Of a stretch of 39,566 bases of DNA, positions 1 through 8,238 are shown piece by piece. The translations under genes and the position numbers were made by a program. The DNA is from Alicycliphilus sp. (GTDB lineage: Bacteria > Pseudomonadota > Gammaproteobacteria > Burkholderiales > Burkholderiaceae_C): positions 1-39,566 of the forward strand of contig JAGPIX010000008.1 of assembly GCA_018054745.1 (NCBI GenBank), in the 5' to 3' direction. Each line of letters opens with the position of its first letter. Position 1 is the first letter of the stretch. The notes below the pieces were generated by a model, which saw only the letters and a program-made list of their open reading frames with translations, ran no database searches and had not been told where the DNA came from.

Positions 1-610
1 TGTGCACGTCGATGCTGCGGTCGAAGGCCTCCAGCTCCCGCCCGCGCACGGCCTCCATGATCTGGTCGCGCGTGAGCACGCGGCCCGCGCGCTCGGCCAT
101 GGCCACCAGCAGGTCGAACTGGTAGGACGTGAGCTCGGCCGGCGCCCCCGCCACCGTGACGGTGCGCGCATCGCGGTCTATCTCCAGCGATCCAAAGCGC
201 AATACGTTGGCGGCCGCCTGGGCACCGCCGCCCTCGCGCCGGCGCAGGATGGCGCGTATGCGCGCCAGCAGCTCGCGCGGCTCGAAGGGCTTGGGCAGAT
301 AGTCGTCGGCGCCAATCTCCAGGCCGATCACGCGATCCATGGGGTCGCCCTTTGCGGTCAGCATCAGCACCGGCACCTGGGCCGCGGCGCCTGGCAGGGC
401 GCGCAGGCGGCGGCAGACCTCCAGCCCGTCCATGTCGGGCAGCATCAGGTCCAGGATCACCAGGTCCGGCGGCTCGCCGCCCTGCAGCCGCGCCAGGCCG
501 CTGGCGCCGTCCGCCATGTGCGTCACCTGCAGGCCGGACTGGCCCAGGTACTCGCCCACCATCTGCGCCAGGCGGTGGTCGTCTTCGATCATCAGCAGTT
601 GCGAGTTCAT
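1..610 (-). CDS. OmpR-family response regulator (partial, C-terminus outside window)
   Basis: Reading the minus strand from the ATG at 610 gives a receiver domain followed by the start of a winged-helix DNA-binding domain. Visible receiver features are the acidic pair D10-D11, the phospho-acceptor D54 in VILDLMLPDMDG, and the lysine in YLPKPFEP. The effector part contains ELTSYQFDLLVAMAERAGRVLTRDQI, typical of OmpR/PhoB trans_reg_C domains. The frame runs off the left edge at RSIDVH, so roughly the last 30 residues are missing. A second in-frame ATG nine bases upstream (619) is an equally possible start. The partner histidine kinase is probably outside the window. The protein should act in the cytoplasm as a phosphorylation-controlled transcription factor; the stimulus cannot be told from this sequence. 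Confidence 0.93.
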   Translation of the reverse strand, partial: MNSQLLMIEDDHRLAQMVGEYLGQSGLQVTHMADGASGLARLQGGEPPDLVILDLMLPDMDGLEVCRRLRALPGAAAQVPVLMLTAKGDPMDRVIGLEIGADDYLPKPFEPRELLARIRAILRRREGGGAQAAANVLRFGSLEIDRDARTVTVAGAPAELTSYQFDLLVAMAERAGRVLTRDQIMEAVRGRELEAFDRSIDVH

Positions 611-678
611 GGCGGGCATCTTCGGCTTTCGGTATCGCGTGGTGTTGAAGCGGGGGTAAAGTTTGGTAAACCGGTTTT

Positions 679-725
679 TACTATGTTTTCAATAGCTGTT
701 TGTGTTTGAATATAAAGGGCTGGTG
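679..725 (-). repeat. AGCTAT-core dispersed repeat, copy 1 (degenerate)
   Basis: Read on the minus strand this stretch contains ACAAACAGCTATTGAAAAC followed by ATAGTA. It closely matches the right half of the intact copy at 19938-19994. The left half, with the hairpin arm, is poorly preserved. It lies between the response regulator start and the small gene at 801. Confidence 0.6.
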
Positions 726-800
726 GCGAATATGGTGCTGGGATCTTGACGCTGCCATGGCGCCGTCGGCGCGCCGCGCATTCTGCGCTACCCTTGGCTC

Positions 801-1076
801 ATGAACCCCCTGGACACGACTGAGCCGCCGCACCGACGGTATTACCTGCGCTACGCGATGGTTGAGATGCCATCTCACCCATTGAGCCGGTTCCATGACA
901 TCAAGTGGCTCACGATCGACGATGCACCGGAGCGCAGGCTCGTCCGCCCCATCCTGGCGTGCTGCGACGCCCTGTCGGCAATGATCCACGCTCGGCGGGA
1001 GCGTTTCACGGCCATTCAGCCGCCCCTGCTGTTGCTCAATCTGGATGCATGGCGCAATGAAGGAAAACTTGCATGA
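801..1076 (+). CDS. Small protein of unknown function, coupled to the type ISP gene
   Basis: This 91-residue frame is not a protein I recognise. Its stop overlaps the start of the downstream nuclease-methyltransferase by four bases (ATGA at 1073-1076), the classic arrangement for translational coupling. That is the main reason to believe it is real. The protein is mildly basic, has no signal peptide or clear membrane segment, and contains a conserved-looking stretch FHDIKWLTIDDAPERRLVRP. It could be an accessory or control protein of the restriction-modification gene, but this is only inferred from position. Codon use does not clearly separate it from chance. Confidence 0.5.
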   Translation: MNPLDTTEPPHRRYYLRYAMVEMPSHPLSRFHDIKWLTIDDAPERRLVRPILACCDALSAMIHARRERFTAIQPPLLLLNLDAWRNEGKLA

Positions 1077-4000
1077 GCCAACTCCTCATCAATGACTACC
1101 TGAGCCAGCTCGACCTCATCAAGAAGATCAGCGGTAGCCAGCGCGAAACCATCGTGCGCGAGGCCTTCAAGGATCTGCTCAAGGCCTGGGGGAAGCAGCA
1201 AGGCCTGGTCTTCCTGGCCGAATATCCGCTCAAGACCGCCACCAAGACCAGCATCAGCGTCGACGGCGCATTGCTGCATGAGCTGCGCATGCCGTTGGGT
1301 TACTGGGAGGCAAAGGACGCACAGGACAAGCTCGACGAGGAAATTGCCAAGAAATTCCGGCGCGGCTACCCGCAGGACAACATCGTCTTCAGCGACGATG
1401 CCAGCGTCGTGCTCTGGCAGCACCGGCAGGAGGTCATGCGCTGCGCGGTCGAAGACACCGCCGCGCTGGAGAAGCTGCTGAAGCTGTTCTTTGGCTACGA
1501 GCGCCCGGAAATCGCCAGCTTTCGCGCCGCCGTCGCGCAGTTCAAGAGCGACCTGCCAGCCGTGCTGGACTCGCTGCGCCAGATGATCGACGGCGCGCAC
1601 CGGAGCAACAAGAGCTTTCGCGCCGCCGAAGACAAATTCCTGGCCCATGCCCAAGAGGCCATCAACCCGCTGCTTTCCGACGCCGACGTGCGCGAGATGC
1701 TGATCCAGCACATCCTGACCGAGGAAATTTTTGCCAAGGTGTTCGACGACAGCGACTTCCACCACCAGAACAACGTCGCAAGCGAGCTCTACGCGCTGGA
1801 AGCCGAGTTCTTCACCGGCGCGCTCAAGAAAAACACCTTGAAGGGCCTGGATGCCTACTACGCCGCCATCCGCGCCGCTGCCGCTCAGATCGGCAGCCAT
1901 GGCGAGAAGCAGGCCTTCCTGAAGGTGATCTACGAGAACTTTTACAAGGTCTACAACACCAAGGCCGCCGACCGGCTGGGCGTGGTCTACACGCCCAATG
2001 AAATCGTGCGCTTCATGATCGACGGCGCCGACTGGCTGTGCGAGCAGCATTTCGGCAAGAACCTGATCGACAAGGACGTGGACATCCTCGACCCGGCCAC
2101 TGGCACCGGCACCTACATTTGCGAGCTGCTGGAGCACTTTCGTGGCCAGCCAAAAAAGCTGGCGCACAAGTACCAGCACGAGCTGCACGCCAACGAGGTC
2201 GCCATCCTGCCGTACTACGTGGCGAATCTGAACATCGAAGCGACTTATGCCGCCATTACGGGCAGCTACGCCGAGTTTCCCAACCTGTGTTTCGTGGACA
2301 CGCTGGACAACGTGGGCCTGCACACCGCCGCGCGCGGCACCACCGGCGAGCTCTTTGGCAGCGTGAGCGAGGAGAACGTCGAACGCATCCGGCGCCAGAA
2401 TAGCCGGCGCATCAGCGTCGTCATCGGCAACCCGCCGTACAACGCCAACCAGCAAAGCGAGAACGATAACAACAAGAATCGCGAATATCCGCACATCGAC
2501 GCCCGCATCAAGCAAACCTACATCGCCGAGAGCACGGCGCAGAAGACCAAGCTGTACGACATGTACGCACGCTTCTTCCGCTGGGCCAGCGACCGGCTCG
2601 ATGCCAACGGCATCCTGGCCTTCGTCACCAACCGCAGCTTTCTCGATGCCCGCACCTTCGACGGCTTTCGCAAGACCGTGGCGCAGGAGTTCAGCGACAT
2701 CTACGTGGTCGATTTGGGCGGCGACGTGCGTGCCAACCCCAAGTTGAGCGGCACGAGACACAACGTCTTTGGCATCCAGACTGGCGTGGCCATCAGCTTC
2801 CTCGTCAAGCGCCAGCAGGCCACAAAAGACAAAAGGCCCGCCCGCGTGTACTACGCGCGTCGCCCCGAGCTGGAAACCGCCGAGGAAAAGCTTGCCTTCC
2901 TCGCCAGCCAGCCCTTGCGCGCCCTGGCCTTCGATGAGGTCTCGCCCGACAAGAGCGGAAACTGGCTGAATCTGACGCACAACGATTTCGACAGCCTGAT
3001 CCCGCTGGCCAGCAAGGAGACCAAGGCGGCGAAGACGGGGGCGAAGGAGCGGGCGATCTTCAAGCTGTTTTCGTTGGGTGTTTCGACGAATCGCGATGAG
3101 TGGGTCGTTGGAAACACCAAGCGTGAACTCGCCTCGAAAGTCCAGTTCTTCCTGCGCCTCTACGATAGGCATGTCGGACGCCCGGACGAGTACGACACGC
3201 GCATCAAGTGGTCGCGGAACTTGAAGCGGCGCGCCCAACAGCGTCGCATCGAGCCATTCGACCCTCAGCGTGTTTATCCCTACATTTACCGCCCATTCAC
3301 GACGCGGCTTATCTATGCCTCCGATGTGCTGGTGGATGAACCTGGCGCCATGCGCGAGTTCATCCAGGGCCGGACGCTTTGCCTGTCCATGTCGTCCGGA
3401 TTGCGTGTGTTGGCTGGGGGTGCACCGTTTGACTTGCACTATGTCGGGGACACATACGGTCTCCCCCTGCGGCGGCATGACGCCCAGAACAACGTCGTTG
3501 ACAACATCACCGACTGGGGCCTCAAGCAGTTCATCGCCCACTACAAAGGCTGCGAGCCCTCACCCCAACCCTCTCCCAGTGGGAGAGGGAGCAAAACCGG
3601 GGCGCGCAAGATCACCAAGGAGGCAATTTTTCACTACTGCTACGCCGTGCTGCACGATCCTGTTTATTGCGAGAAGTACGCACAAAACCTCAAGCGCGAA
3701 TTCCCGCGCATCCCGTTCTACGCCGACTTCTGGCGCTGGGCCGATTGGGGTGCCGAGTTGATGCGGCTGCACATCGACTACGAGTCGGTGCAGCCCTTCG
3801 AGCTCACGCGCCATGATGAACCCGACGTGAAGGCGCGCGCTGCGGGCCTGGCGCCAAAGCCGCTGCTCAAGTCCGATCCGGCGGCAGGCAGCATCCTGCT
3901 CGACAGCGAAACCACGCTGCGCGGCGTGCCGCCCGAAGCCTGGGCCTACCGGCTGGGCAACCGCTCGGCCCTGGACTGGGTGCTGGATCAGCACAAGGAA

Positions 4001-4153
4001 AAAAAGCCCAAGGATCCGACCATCCGCGAGGAGTTTTATACCTACCGTTTTGCCGATCACAAGGAGAAGGTGATCGATCTCTTGCAGCGCGTCGTCATGG
4101 TGAGTGTGAAGACGGTGAAGGTCGTGCAAGCCATGCAGACGGCGGCGCGTTGA
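1073..4153 (+). CDS. Type ISP-like restriction/N6-adenine methyltransferase protein
   Basis: A 1026-residue protein with an N-terminal PD-(D/E)XK-type nuclease signature (D64, then E79-A-K81 in GYWEAKD), a helical coupler, and an amino-methyltransferase core. The S-adenosylmethionine loop DPATGTGTY begins at D340 and the catalytic motif NPPYN lies at residues 453-457, as in N6-adenine methylases. The C-terminal 400 residues should carry the target-recognition region. Canonical type ISP enzymes of the LlaGI/LlaBIII kind are about 1500-1600 residues and contain a RecA-like helicase between nuclease and methylase; I see no Walker motifs here, so this is the shorter helicase-less form. A REP-like palindrome at 3557-3590 is translated in frame (about residues 829-840, Pro/Ser-rich) and probably forms a surface loop. 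Start ATG 1073 overlaps the upstream small gene. No separate specificity or restriction gene is adjacent. Confidence 0.88.
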   Translation: MSQLLINDYLSQLDLIKKISGSQRETIVREAFKDLLKAWGKQQGLVFLAEYPLKTATKTSISVDGALLHELRMPLGYWEAKDAQDKLDEEIAKKFRRGYPQDNIVFSDDASVVLWQHRQEVMRCAVEDTAALEKLLKLFFGYERPEIASFRAAVAQFKSDLPAVLDSLRQMIDGAHRSNKSFRAAEDKFLAHAQEAINPLLSDADVREMLIQHILTEEIFAKVFDDSDFHHQNNVASELYALEAEFFTGALKKNTLKGLDAYYAAIRAAAAQIGSHGEKQAFLKVIYENFYKVYNTKAADRLGVVYTPNEIVRFMIDGADWLCEQHFGKNLIDKDVDILDPATGTGTYICELLEHFRGQPKKLAHKYQHELHANEVAILPYYVANLNIEATYAAITGSYAEFPNLCFVDTLDNVGLHTAARGTTGELFGSVSEENVERIRRQNSRRISVVIGNPPYNANQQSENDNNKNREYPHIDARIKQTYIAESTAQKTKLYDMYARFFRWASDRLDANGILAFVTNRSFLDARTFDGFRKTVAQEFSDIYVVDLGGDVRANPKLSGTRHNVFGIQTGVAISFLVKRQQATKDKRPARVYYARRPELETAEEKLAFLASQPLRALAFDEVSPDKSGNWLNLTHNDFDSLIPLASKETKAAKTGAKERAIFKLFSLGVSTNRDEWVVGNTKRELASKVQFFLRLYDRHVGRPDEYDTRIKWSRNLKRRAQQRRIEPFDPQRVYPYIYRPFTTRLIYASDVLVDEPGAMREFIQGRTLCLSMSSGLRVLAGGAPFDLHYVGDTYGLPLRRHDAQNNVVDNITDWGLKQFIAHYKGCEPSPQPSPSGRGSKTGARKITKEAIFHYCYAVLHDPVYCEKYAQNLKREFPRIPFYADFWRWADWGAELMRLHIDYESVQPFELTRHDEPDVKARAAGLAPKPLLKSDPAAGSILLDSETTLRGVPPEAWAYRLGNRSALDWVLDQHKEKKPKDPTIREEFYTYRFADHKEKVIDLLQRVVMVSVKTVKVVQAMQTAAR
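3557..3590 (+). repeat. REP-like palindrome inside the type ISP gene
   Basis: CCCTCACCCCAA is followed by a perfect nine-base-pair hairpin CCCTCTCCC-AGT-GGGAGAGGG (3569-3589). The same element appears at 4194-4238 and twice at 21711-21822. Here it lies in the coding sequence without breaking the frame. Confidence 0.85.
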
Positions 4154-4193
4154 TACCGGCGACATGCTGGCATAGGCATACGCGCGGTGCTGG

Positions 4194-4238
4194 CCCCCAC
4201 CCCAACCCTCCCCCAGAGGAGGAGGGGGTAAGAGGAGG
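4194..4238 (+). repeat. REP-like element, variant, between convergent genes
   Basis: CCCCCACCCCAACCCTCC and a following GGAGGGGG segment match the element inside the type ISP gene, with a weaker stem (CCCTCC 4206-4211 with GGAGGG 4221-4226). It lies in the 136-bp gap between the convergent type ISP and permease genes, where it could help end transcription. It has no T-run, so I do not call it a terminator. Confidence 0.65.
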
Positions 4239-4263
4239 GCGGCCGAGGTCTGTTTTCAATCAA

Positions 4264-4314
4264 GAAAATTGATAGCTATCAACGCTTATCTATAGAGTGC
4301 CAGAGGCCTTTTTG
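4264..4314 (-). repeat. AGCTAT-core dispersed repeat, copy 2, forming the AmpG C-terminus
   Basis: On the minus strand the stretch runs CAAAAAGGCCTCTGGCAC, then ATAAGCG and TAGCTATCAATTTT, colinear with the copy at 30397-30450. The last seven codons and stop of the permease gene (KKASGTL, stop at 4290-4292) lie inside it. Confidence 0.7.
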
Positions 4315-5621
4315 GCTCTTGATGCAAACCACACCAGCAGCAACACCGGCAGCCCCAGCAGCGCCGTGCCGGTAAAGAACGCGCTGTAGCCATGGGCATC
4401 GACAAACTGGCCCGAGAAGCCCGCCAGCCATTTGGGCAGCAGCAGCATCATGGAGCTGAACAGCGCGTACTGCGTGGCCGAGTACTGCACGTTGGTCAGG
4501 CCCGACAGGTAGGCGATGAAGGCCGCCGAGGCGATGCCGCCGGCCAGGTTGTCGGCCGAGACCACCAGCACCAGGCCGGTCAGGTCGTGCCCGCGCTGGC
4601 CCAGCCAGGCGAACAGCAGGTTCGATAGCGCCGAGAGCACGGCGCCCAGCATCAGCACGCGCATCACGCCCAGGCGCATCGACAGCACGCCGCCGACGAA
4701 GGCGCCGGCCAGCGTCATGACCACGCCGAAGACCTTGGTGACGGCGGCCACCTCGTCCTTGCTGTAGCCCATATCGACATAGAAGGGGTTGGCCATGATG
4801 CCCATGACCACGTCGCTGATGCGGTACACGGCAATCAGCGCCAGGATCAGCGCCGCCTGCCAGCGGTAGCGTTTGATGAAGTCGGCAAACGGCTCCACCA
4901 CTGCGCCGCGCAGCCAGTCGCCCAGGCCCTTGGCCGGGGGCAGCGGGCGCGGTGCGGGCTCGGGCGAGAGCAGCACCGTCACGGTGCCGACCAGCATGGA
5001 GGCCGCCATCACCAGATAGGCCGCGGCCCAGGCGCCGGCCTGGTAGCCATCGACGCCCGCGACCTCGGCGCGCGCGGCGATCCACAGCACGCCCGCGCCG
5101 GCCCAGATCATGGCCAGGCGGTAGCCCGTCTGGTAGGTGGCGGCCAGGGCGGCCTGGCGCTCGGCGTCGGCCGATTCGATGCGGAAGGCGTCCAGCGCGA
5201 TGTCCTGCGTGGCCGAGCCAAAGGCCACCAGCAGCGCGCACCAGACCAGGGGCGCCAGCTCGGCGCGCGGGTCGGTCAGCGCCATGCCGACCAGGCCGGC
5301 CATCACCAGGCCCTGGGCCAGCAGCAGCCAGCCGCGCCTGCGCCCCAGGCGGCGCGTGAGCAGCGGCAGCGGCAGGCGGTCGACCAGCGGTGACCAGACC
5401 CACTTGAAGGCATAGGCCAGGCCCACCCAGCTCAGGTAGCCGATGGTGGTGCGGTCCACGCCCGCCTCGCGCAGGCGAAAGCTCAGCGTGCCCAGCACCA
5501 GCAGCAGCGGCAGCCCGGCGGAAAAGCCCAGGGCCAGCATGCGCAGGCTGGCGGGCTCCAGATAAACGAGCCAGGCCTGGCGCCAGGAGCGGCGCGCGGC
5601 GGGAGCGGAATGGGACGACAT
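4290..5621 (-). CDS. ampG: AmpG-like muropeptide permease (MFS)
   Basis: A 443-residue inner-membrane protein with about 12-14 hydrophobic segments and AmpG family signatures near the N-terminus: [45 protein letters not shown], and [16 protein letters not shown]. AmpG imports GlcNAc-anhydro-muropeptides for cell-wall recycling and in many bacteria feeds beta-lactamase induction. No ampC or ampR gene is near it. The start at 5621 gives the hydrophilic leader before the [19 protein letters not shown] segment. The C-terminal seven codons are supplied by a dispersed repeat, so the natural C-terminus may have been replaced. The gene is divergent from the AraC-type regulator. Confidence 0.88.
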   Translation of the reverse strand: MSSHSAPAARRSWRQAWLVYLEPASLRMLALGFSAGLPLLLVLGTLSFRLREAGVDRTTIGYLSWVGLAYAFKWVWSPLVDRLPLPLLTRRLGRRRGWLLLAQGLVMAGLVGMALTDPRAELAPLVWCALLVAFGSATQDIALDAFRIESADAERQAALAATYQTGYRLAMIWAGAGVLWIAARAEVAGVDGYQAGAWAAAYLVMAASMLVGTVTVLLSPEPAPRPLPPAKGLGDWLRGAVVEPFADFIKRYRWQAALILALIAVYRISDVVMGIMANPFYVDMGYSKDEVAAVTKVFGVVMTLAGAFVGGVLSMRLGVMRVLMLGAVLSALSNLLFAWLGQRGHDLTGLVLVVSADNLAGGIASAAFIAYLSGLTNVQYSATQYALFSSMMLLLPKWLAGFSGQFVDAHGYSAFFTGTALLGLPVLLLVWFASRAKKASGTL

Positions 5622-5663
5622 GGCGCGCGATTATCCGGCCCGCGCGCGGCTACCATCGCGCCC

Positions 5664-6344
5664 ATGAACCGCGCCGCGCTCGATCGCCCCGTCGCCTCGG
5701 TGCGCCGCTACGCCGGCGAGCACCAGGCGCACGACCACGCCCATGCCCAGGTGCTGTACGCGCTGCAGGGCCGCATGGAGCTGGAGCTGGCCGGCCGCGC
5801 AGCCTTTGTCGATGCGGCCTGCGGCGTGGTGGTGCCGGCGGGCACGCGGCACGGCTTTCTGGCCGGCGCCGGCGCATCCATCCTGGTGATCGACGCGCCG
5901 CCCGCGGCCGAGGTGGACCGGGTGCGCCGCTTTGCCGTGCCGCCGCAGGCGCGCGCCGAGCCGCCGGCCGACGCGGCGGCCCATCTGGCCCTGCTGCTGC
6001 AGGCGCCGCGCGTGCTGGCGCGCCGGGGGCTGGATCTGGACCTGCTGCGCGCCGCCGTGGAGGGCGCGCTGCACCAGGACTGGCCGACGGCGCGCATGGC
6101 GGCGCTGTTCCTGCTGAGCCCACAACGCTTTCACGCGCGCCTGCTGGAGCTGACCGGCCACACGCCCCAGCAATGGCTGCGCGCGCGCCGGCTGGATGTG
6201 GCCGAGCGCGCCCTGGCCCGCGGCCAGTCGCTCGAAGCCACGGCCCTGCGCACCGGCTACGCCAGCGCCAGCGCCCTGGCCTACGCGCTGCGGCGCGAGC
6301 GCGGCCAGGGGGCGCGGGTGCTGCGGCGCGGTGATGCTATTTAA
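5664..6344 (+). CDS. AraC-family transcriptional regulator
   Basis: A 226-residue protein with an N-terminal cupin sensor domain (histidine-rich [21 protein letters not shown], then PAGTRHGF) and a C-terminal AraC double helix-turn-helix (about residues 135-220, with [17 protein letters not shown] and [21 protein letters not shown]). I chose ATG 5664 because the in-frame ATG at 5610 would overlap the divergent permease start and would add an Arg/Ala-rich stretch absent from the fold. The last two codons and stop lie in a dispersed repeat. The target is unknown; the adjacent permease and the transporter downstream are candidates by position only. Confidence 0.87.
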   Translation: MNRAALDRPVASVRRYAGEHQAHDHAHAQVLYALQGRMELELAGRAAFVDAACGVVVPAGTRHGFLAGAGASILVIDAPPAAEVDRVRRFAVPPQARAEPPADAAAHLALLLQAPRVLARRGLDLDLLRAAVEGALHQDWPTARMAALFLLSPQRFHARLLELTGHTPQQWLRARRLDVAERALARGQSLEATALRTGYASASALAYALRRERGQGARVLRRGDAI

Positions 6345-6391
6345 TAAATAGCTGTTAGCGCTTTATTGGCGGGCGCAAAGGCCGTATTTTG
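6335..6391 (-). repeat. AGCTAT-core dispersed repeat, copy 3
   Basis: Read on the minus strand it begins CAAAATACGGCC and continues through AAAGCGCTAACAGCTATTT to AAATAGCA, matching the copy at 30397-30450 along its length. The stop codon of the AraC-type gene (6342-6344) lies inside it. Confidence 0.8.
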
Positions 6392-6465
6392 CTTGGGTCT
6401 TCCGCCGCCCAGGCGGCCCGCACTACGCGCGTTGCTCGATAGTTGCCCGCCAATCCGGGCGCAGC

Positions 6466-7356
6466 ATGGCAGGCATGAACGACACACGACATTCCGCCCG
6501 CGGCATGGCCCTGGTGCTGCTGGCCGCCATGCTTTGGGGCACGACCGGCACGGCGCAAAGCCTGGCGCCGGCCACGCTCTCGCCCTACTGGGTGGGGGCG
6601 CTGCGGCTGGTGATTGGCAGCGCCTTTTTTGCTGTCCTGGCCTGGCGCGCACCGGCGCGCAGTGGCCCCTGGCCCTGGGCGCAGATGGCCCTGGCGGGGG
6701 GCTGCATCGCCGCCTACAACCTGAGCTTTTTTGCCGGCGTCAAGCAAAGCGGCGTGGCCCTGGGCACGGCCCTTGCCATTGGCAGTGGCCCCATCTGGGC
6801 CGGGCTGCTGCAGACGCTGTTGGCGCGGCGCCTGCCGCCCGCGCTGTGGTGGCTGGGCATGCTGGTCAGCGTGGCCGGCGGCGCCGCCATGGCGCTGGGC
6901 CAGGGTGGGGAGCTGCGGCTGAACGCCACGGGCGTGGCGCTGTGCCTGCTGGCCGGACTGGCCTATGCCAGCTACACCCTGGTGAACAAGCCGCTGGTGC
7001 TGCGCCTGGGCCCGGCGCGCGCCAATCTGGCGGTGTTTGCCGGCGCGGCGCTGCTGTCGGTGCCGGTGGCCTGGGTGTTGGGCGGGCCATTGCAGGCGGG
7101 GGCTGCGGCCTGGGGCGTGGTGCTGTTTCTGGGGCTGGTCAGCACCGGGCTGTCGTATCTGTTGTTCTCCAGCGGGCTGCGCCATATCTCGGGCACCACC
7201 GGCGTGACGCTGGCGCTGGGCGAGCCGGTGACGGCCTTTGTGCTGGCGGTGTGGGTGGTGGGCGAGCGCCAGCAGCCACTGGCCTGGCTGGGACTGGCCG
7301 GGGTGATCGCCGGGCTGTTGCTGGTGGTGTGGGCGGAGCTGCGCGCCGCGCCGTAG
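6466..7356 (+). CDS. EamA/DMT-superfamily transporter
   Basis: A 296-residue integral membrane protein with about ten transmembrane segments arranged as two EamA repeats. The first begins RGMALVLLAAMLWGTTGTAQS and the second LCLLAGLAYASYTLVNKPL. The family exports or imports small metabolites such as amino acids; the substrate cannot be predicted. Start at 6466 or the in-frame ATG at 6475 (MNDTRH) are both possible. The gene is followed after 10 bp by the M48 peptidase gene on the same strand, so the two may be co-transcribed. Confidence 0.88.
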   Translation: MAGMNDTRHSARGMALVLLAAMLWGTTGTAQSLAPATLSPYWVGALRLVIGSAFFAVLAWRAPARSGPWPWAQMALAGGCIAAYNLSFFAGVKQSGVALGTALAIGSGPIWAGLLQTLLARRLPPALWWLGMLVSVAGGAAMALGQGGELRLNATGVALCLLAGLAYASYTLVNKPLVLRLGPARANLAVFAGAALLSVPVAWVLGGPLQAGAAAWGVVLFLGLVSTGLSYLLFSSGLRHISGTTGVTLALGEPVTAFVLAVWVVGERQQPLAWLGLAGVIAGLLLVVWAELRAAP

Positions 7357-7366
7357 ACTTGCGCGC

Positions 7367-8221
7367 ATGAGCATCTTTACCACCGCTTCACTCTTGGACA
7401 GCTGCGGCTGCTGCACCGGCCGCATCTGGCACGCGCGCCGCGCCTTTCTGCTGGCCGCCGCTGGCGCCGCCGCCCTGCCGGCCGCGGCCCAGGTGGACGT
7501 GGGCAAGTCCTCGGCCATGCGCCAGCTGGTGCCGGCCGAGCAGCTGGAGACCTCGGCCACCCAGCAGTACGACCAGATGCTGGCCCAGGCCAAGGCCAAG
7601 CGCGCGCTGGCGCCGGACAACCACCCGCAGCTCATCAAGCTGCGCGCCATCGCGCAGCGCATCATTCCCTACGCCCAGCAGTGGAACAGCCGCGCCGGCA
7701 GCTGGCGCTGGGAGGTGAACCTGATCGGTAGCAAGCAGATCAATGCCTTCTGCATGCCCGGCGGCAAGATCGCCTTCTACACCGGCATCCTGGATCAGCT
7801 GAAACTGACCGACGACGAGATCGCCATGGTCATGGGCCACGAGATGGCGCATGCCCTGCGCGAGCACGCGCGCGAGCGCATCGCCAAGAGCCAGGCCACC
7901 AGCATCGGCCTGTCGCTGGGCGCGCAGCTGCTGGGCCTGGGCGAGCTGGGCAATATGGCGGCCAACCTGGGCACGCAGCTTTTGACGCTCAAATTCAGCC
8001 GCAGCGACGAGAGCGAGGCCGACCTGGTGGGCCTGGAGCTGGCCGCGCGCGCCGGCTACGACCCGCAGGCCGCCGTGACCCTGTGGCAGAAGATGGGCCA
8101 GGCCACGGGCAACGGCGGCATAGGATTTCTGTCCACCCACCCCACGGGGCCAGACCGCATCCGCGAGCTGGAGCAGAACGTGCCGCGCGTGCAGGGGCTG
8201 TATCTGCAGTCGCGCCGTTGA
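7367..8221 (+). CDS. M48-family zinc metallopeptidase, exported
   Basis: A 284-residue protein with the gluzincin motif HEMAH at residues 158-162 (H158 and H162 zinc ligands, E159 catalytic) and the downstream third-ligand region SRSDESEADLVGLELAARAGYDP. The length and fold match the Oma1/LoiP/BepA-type M48B/C peptidases that act on outer-membrane proteins in the periplasm. An N-terminal hydrophobic stretch HARRAFLLAAAGAAALPAAAQ looks like a signal peptide, preceded by an unusual Cys-rich segment (DSCGCCTG). A start at a later codon is possible, but none is better supported. Confidence 0.87.
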   Translation: MSIFTTASLLDSCGCCTGRIWHARRAFLLAAAGAAALPAAAQVDVGKSSAMRQLVPAEQLETSATQQYDQMLAQAKAKRALAPDNHPQLIKLRAIAQRIIPYAQQWNSRAGSWRWEVNLIGSKQINAFCMPGGKIAFYTGILDQLKLTDDEIAMVMGHEMAHALREHARERIAKSQATSIGLSLGAQLLGLGELGNMAANLGTQLLTLKFSRSDESEADLVGLELAARAGYDPQAAVTLWQKMGQATGNGGIGFLSTHPTGPDRIRELEQNVPRVQGLYLQSRR

Positions 8222-8238
8222 TGGCCAGGCCGGGCGGC

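Noticed and set aside
1016-3541. Long open frame on the minus strand (about 840 codons) opposite the type ISP gene
   Set aside because: It mirrors the codon bias of the plus-strand gene, shows no family motifs, and the sense gene has clear nuclease and methylase motifs.
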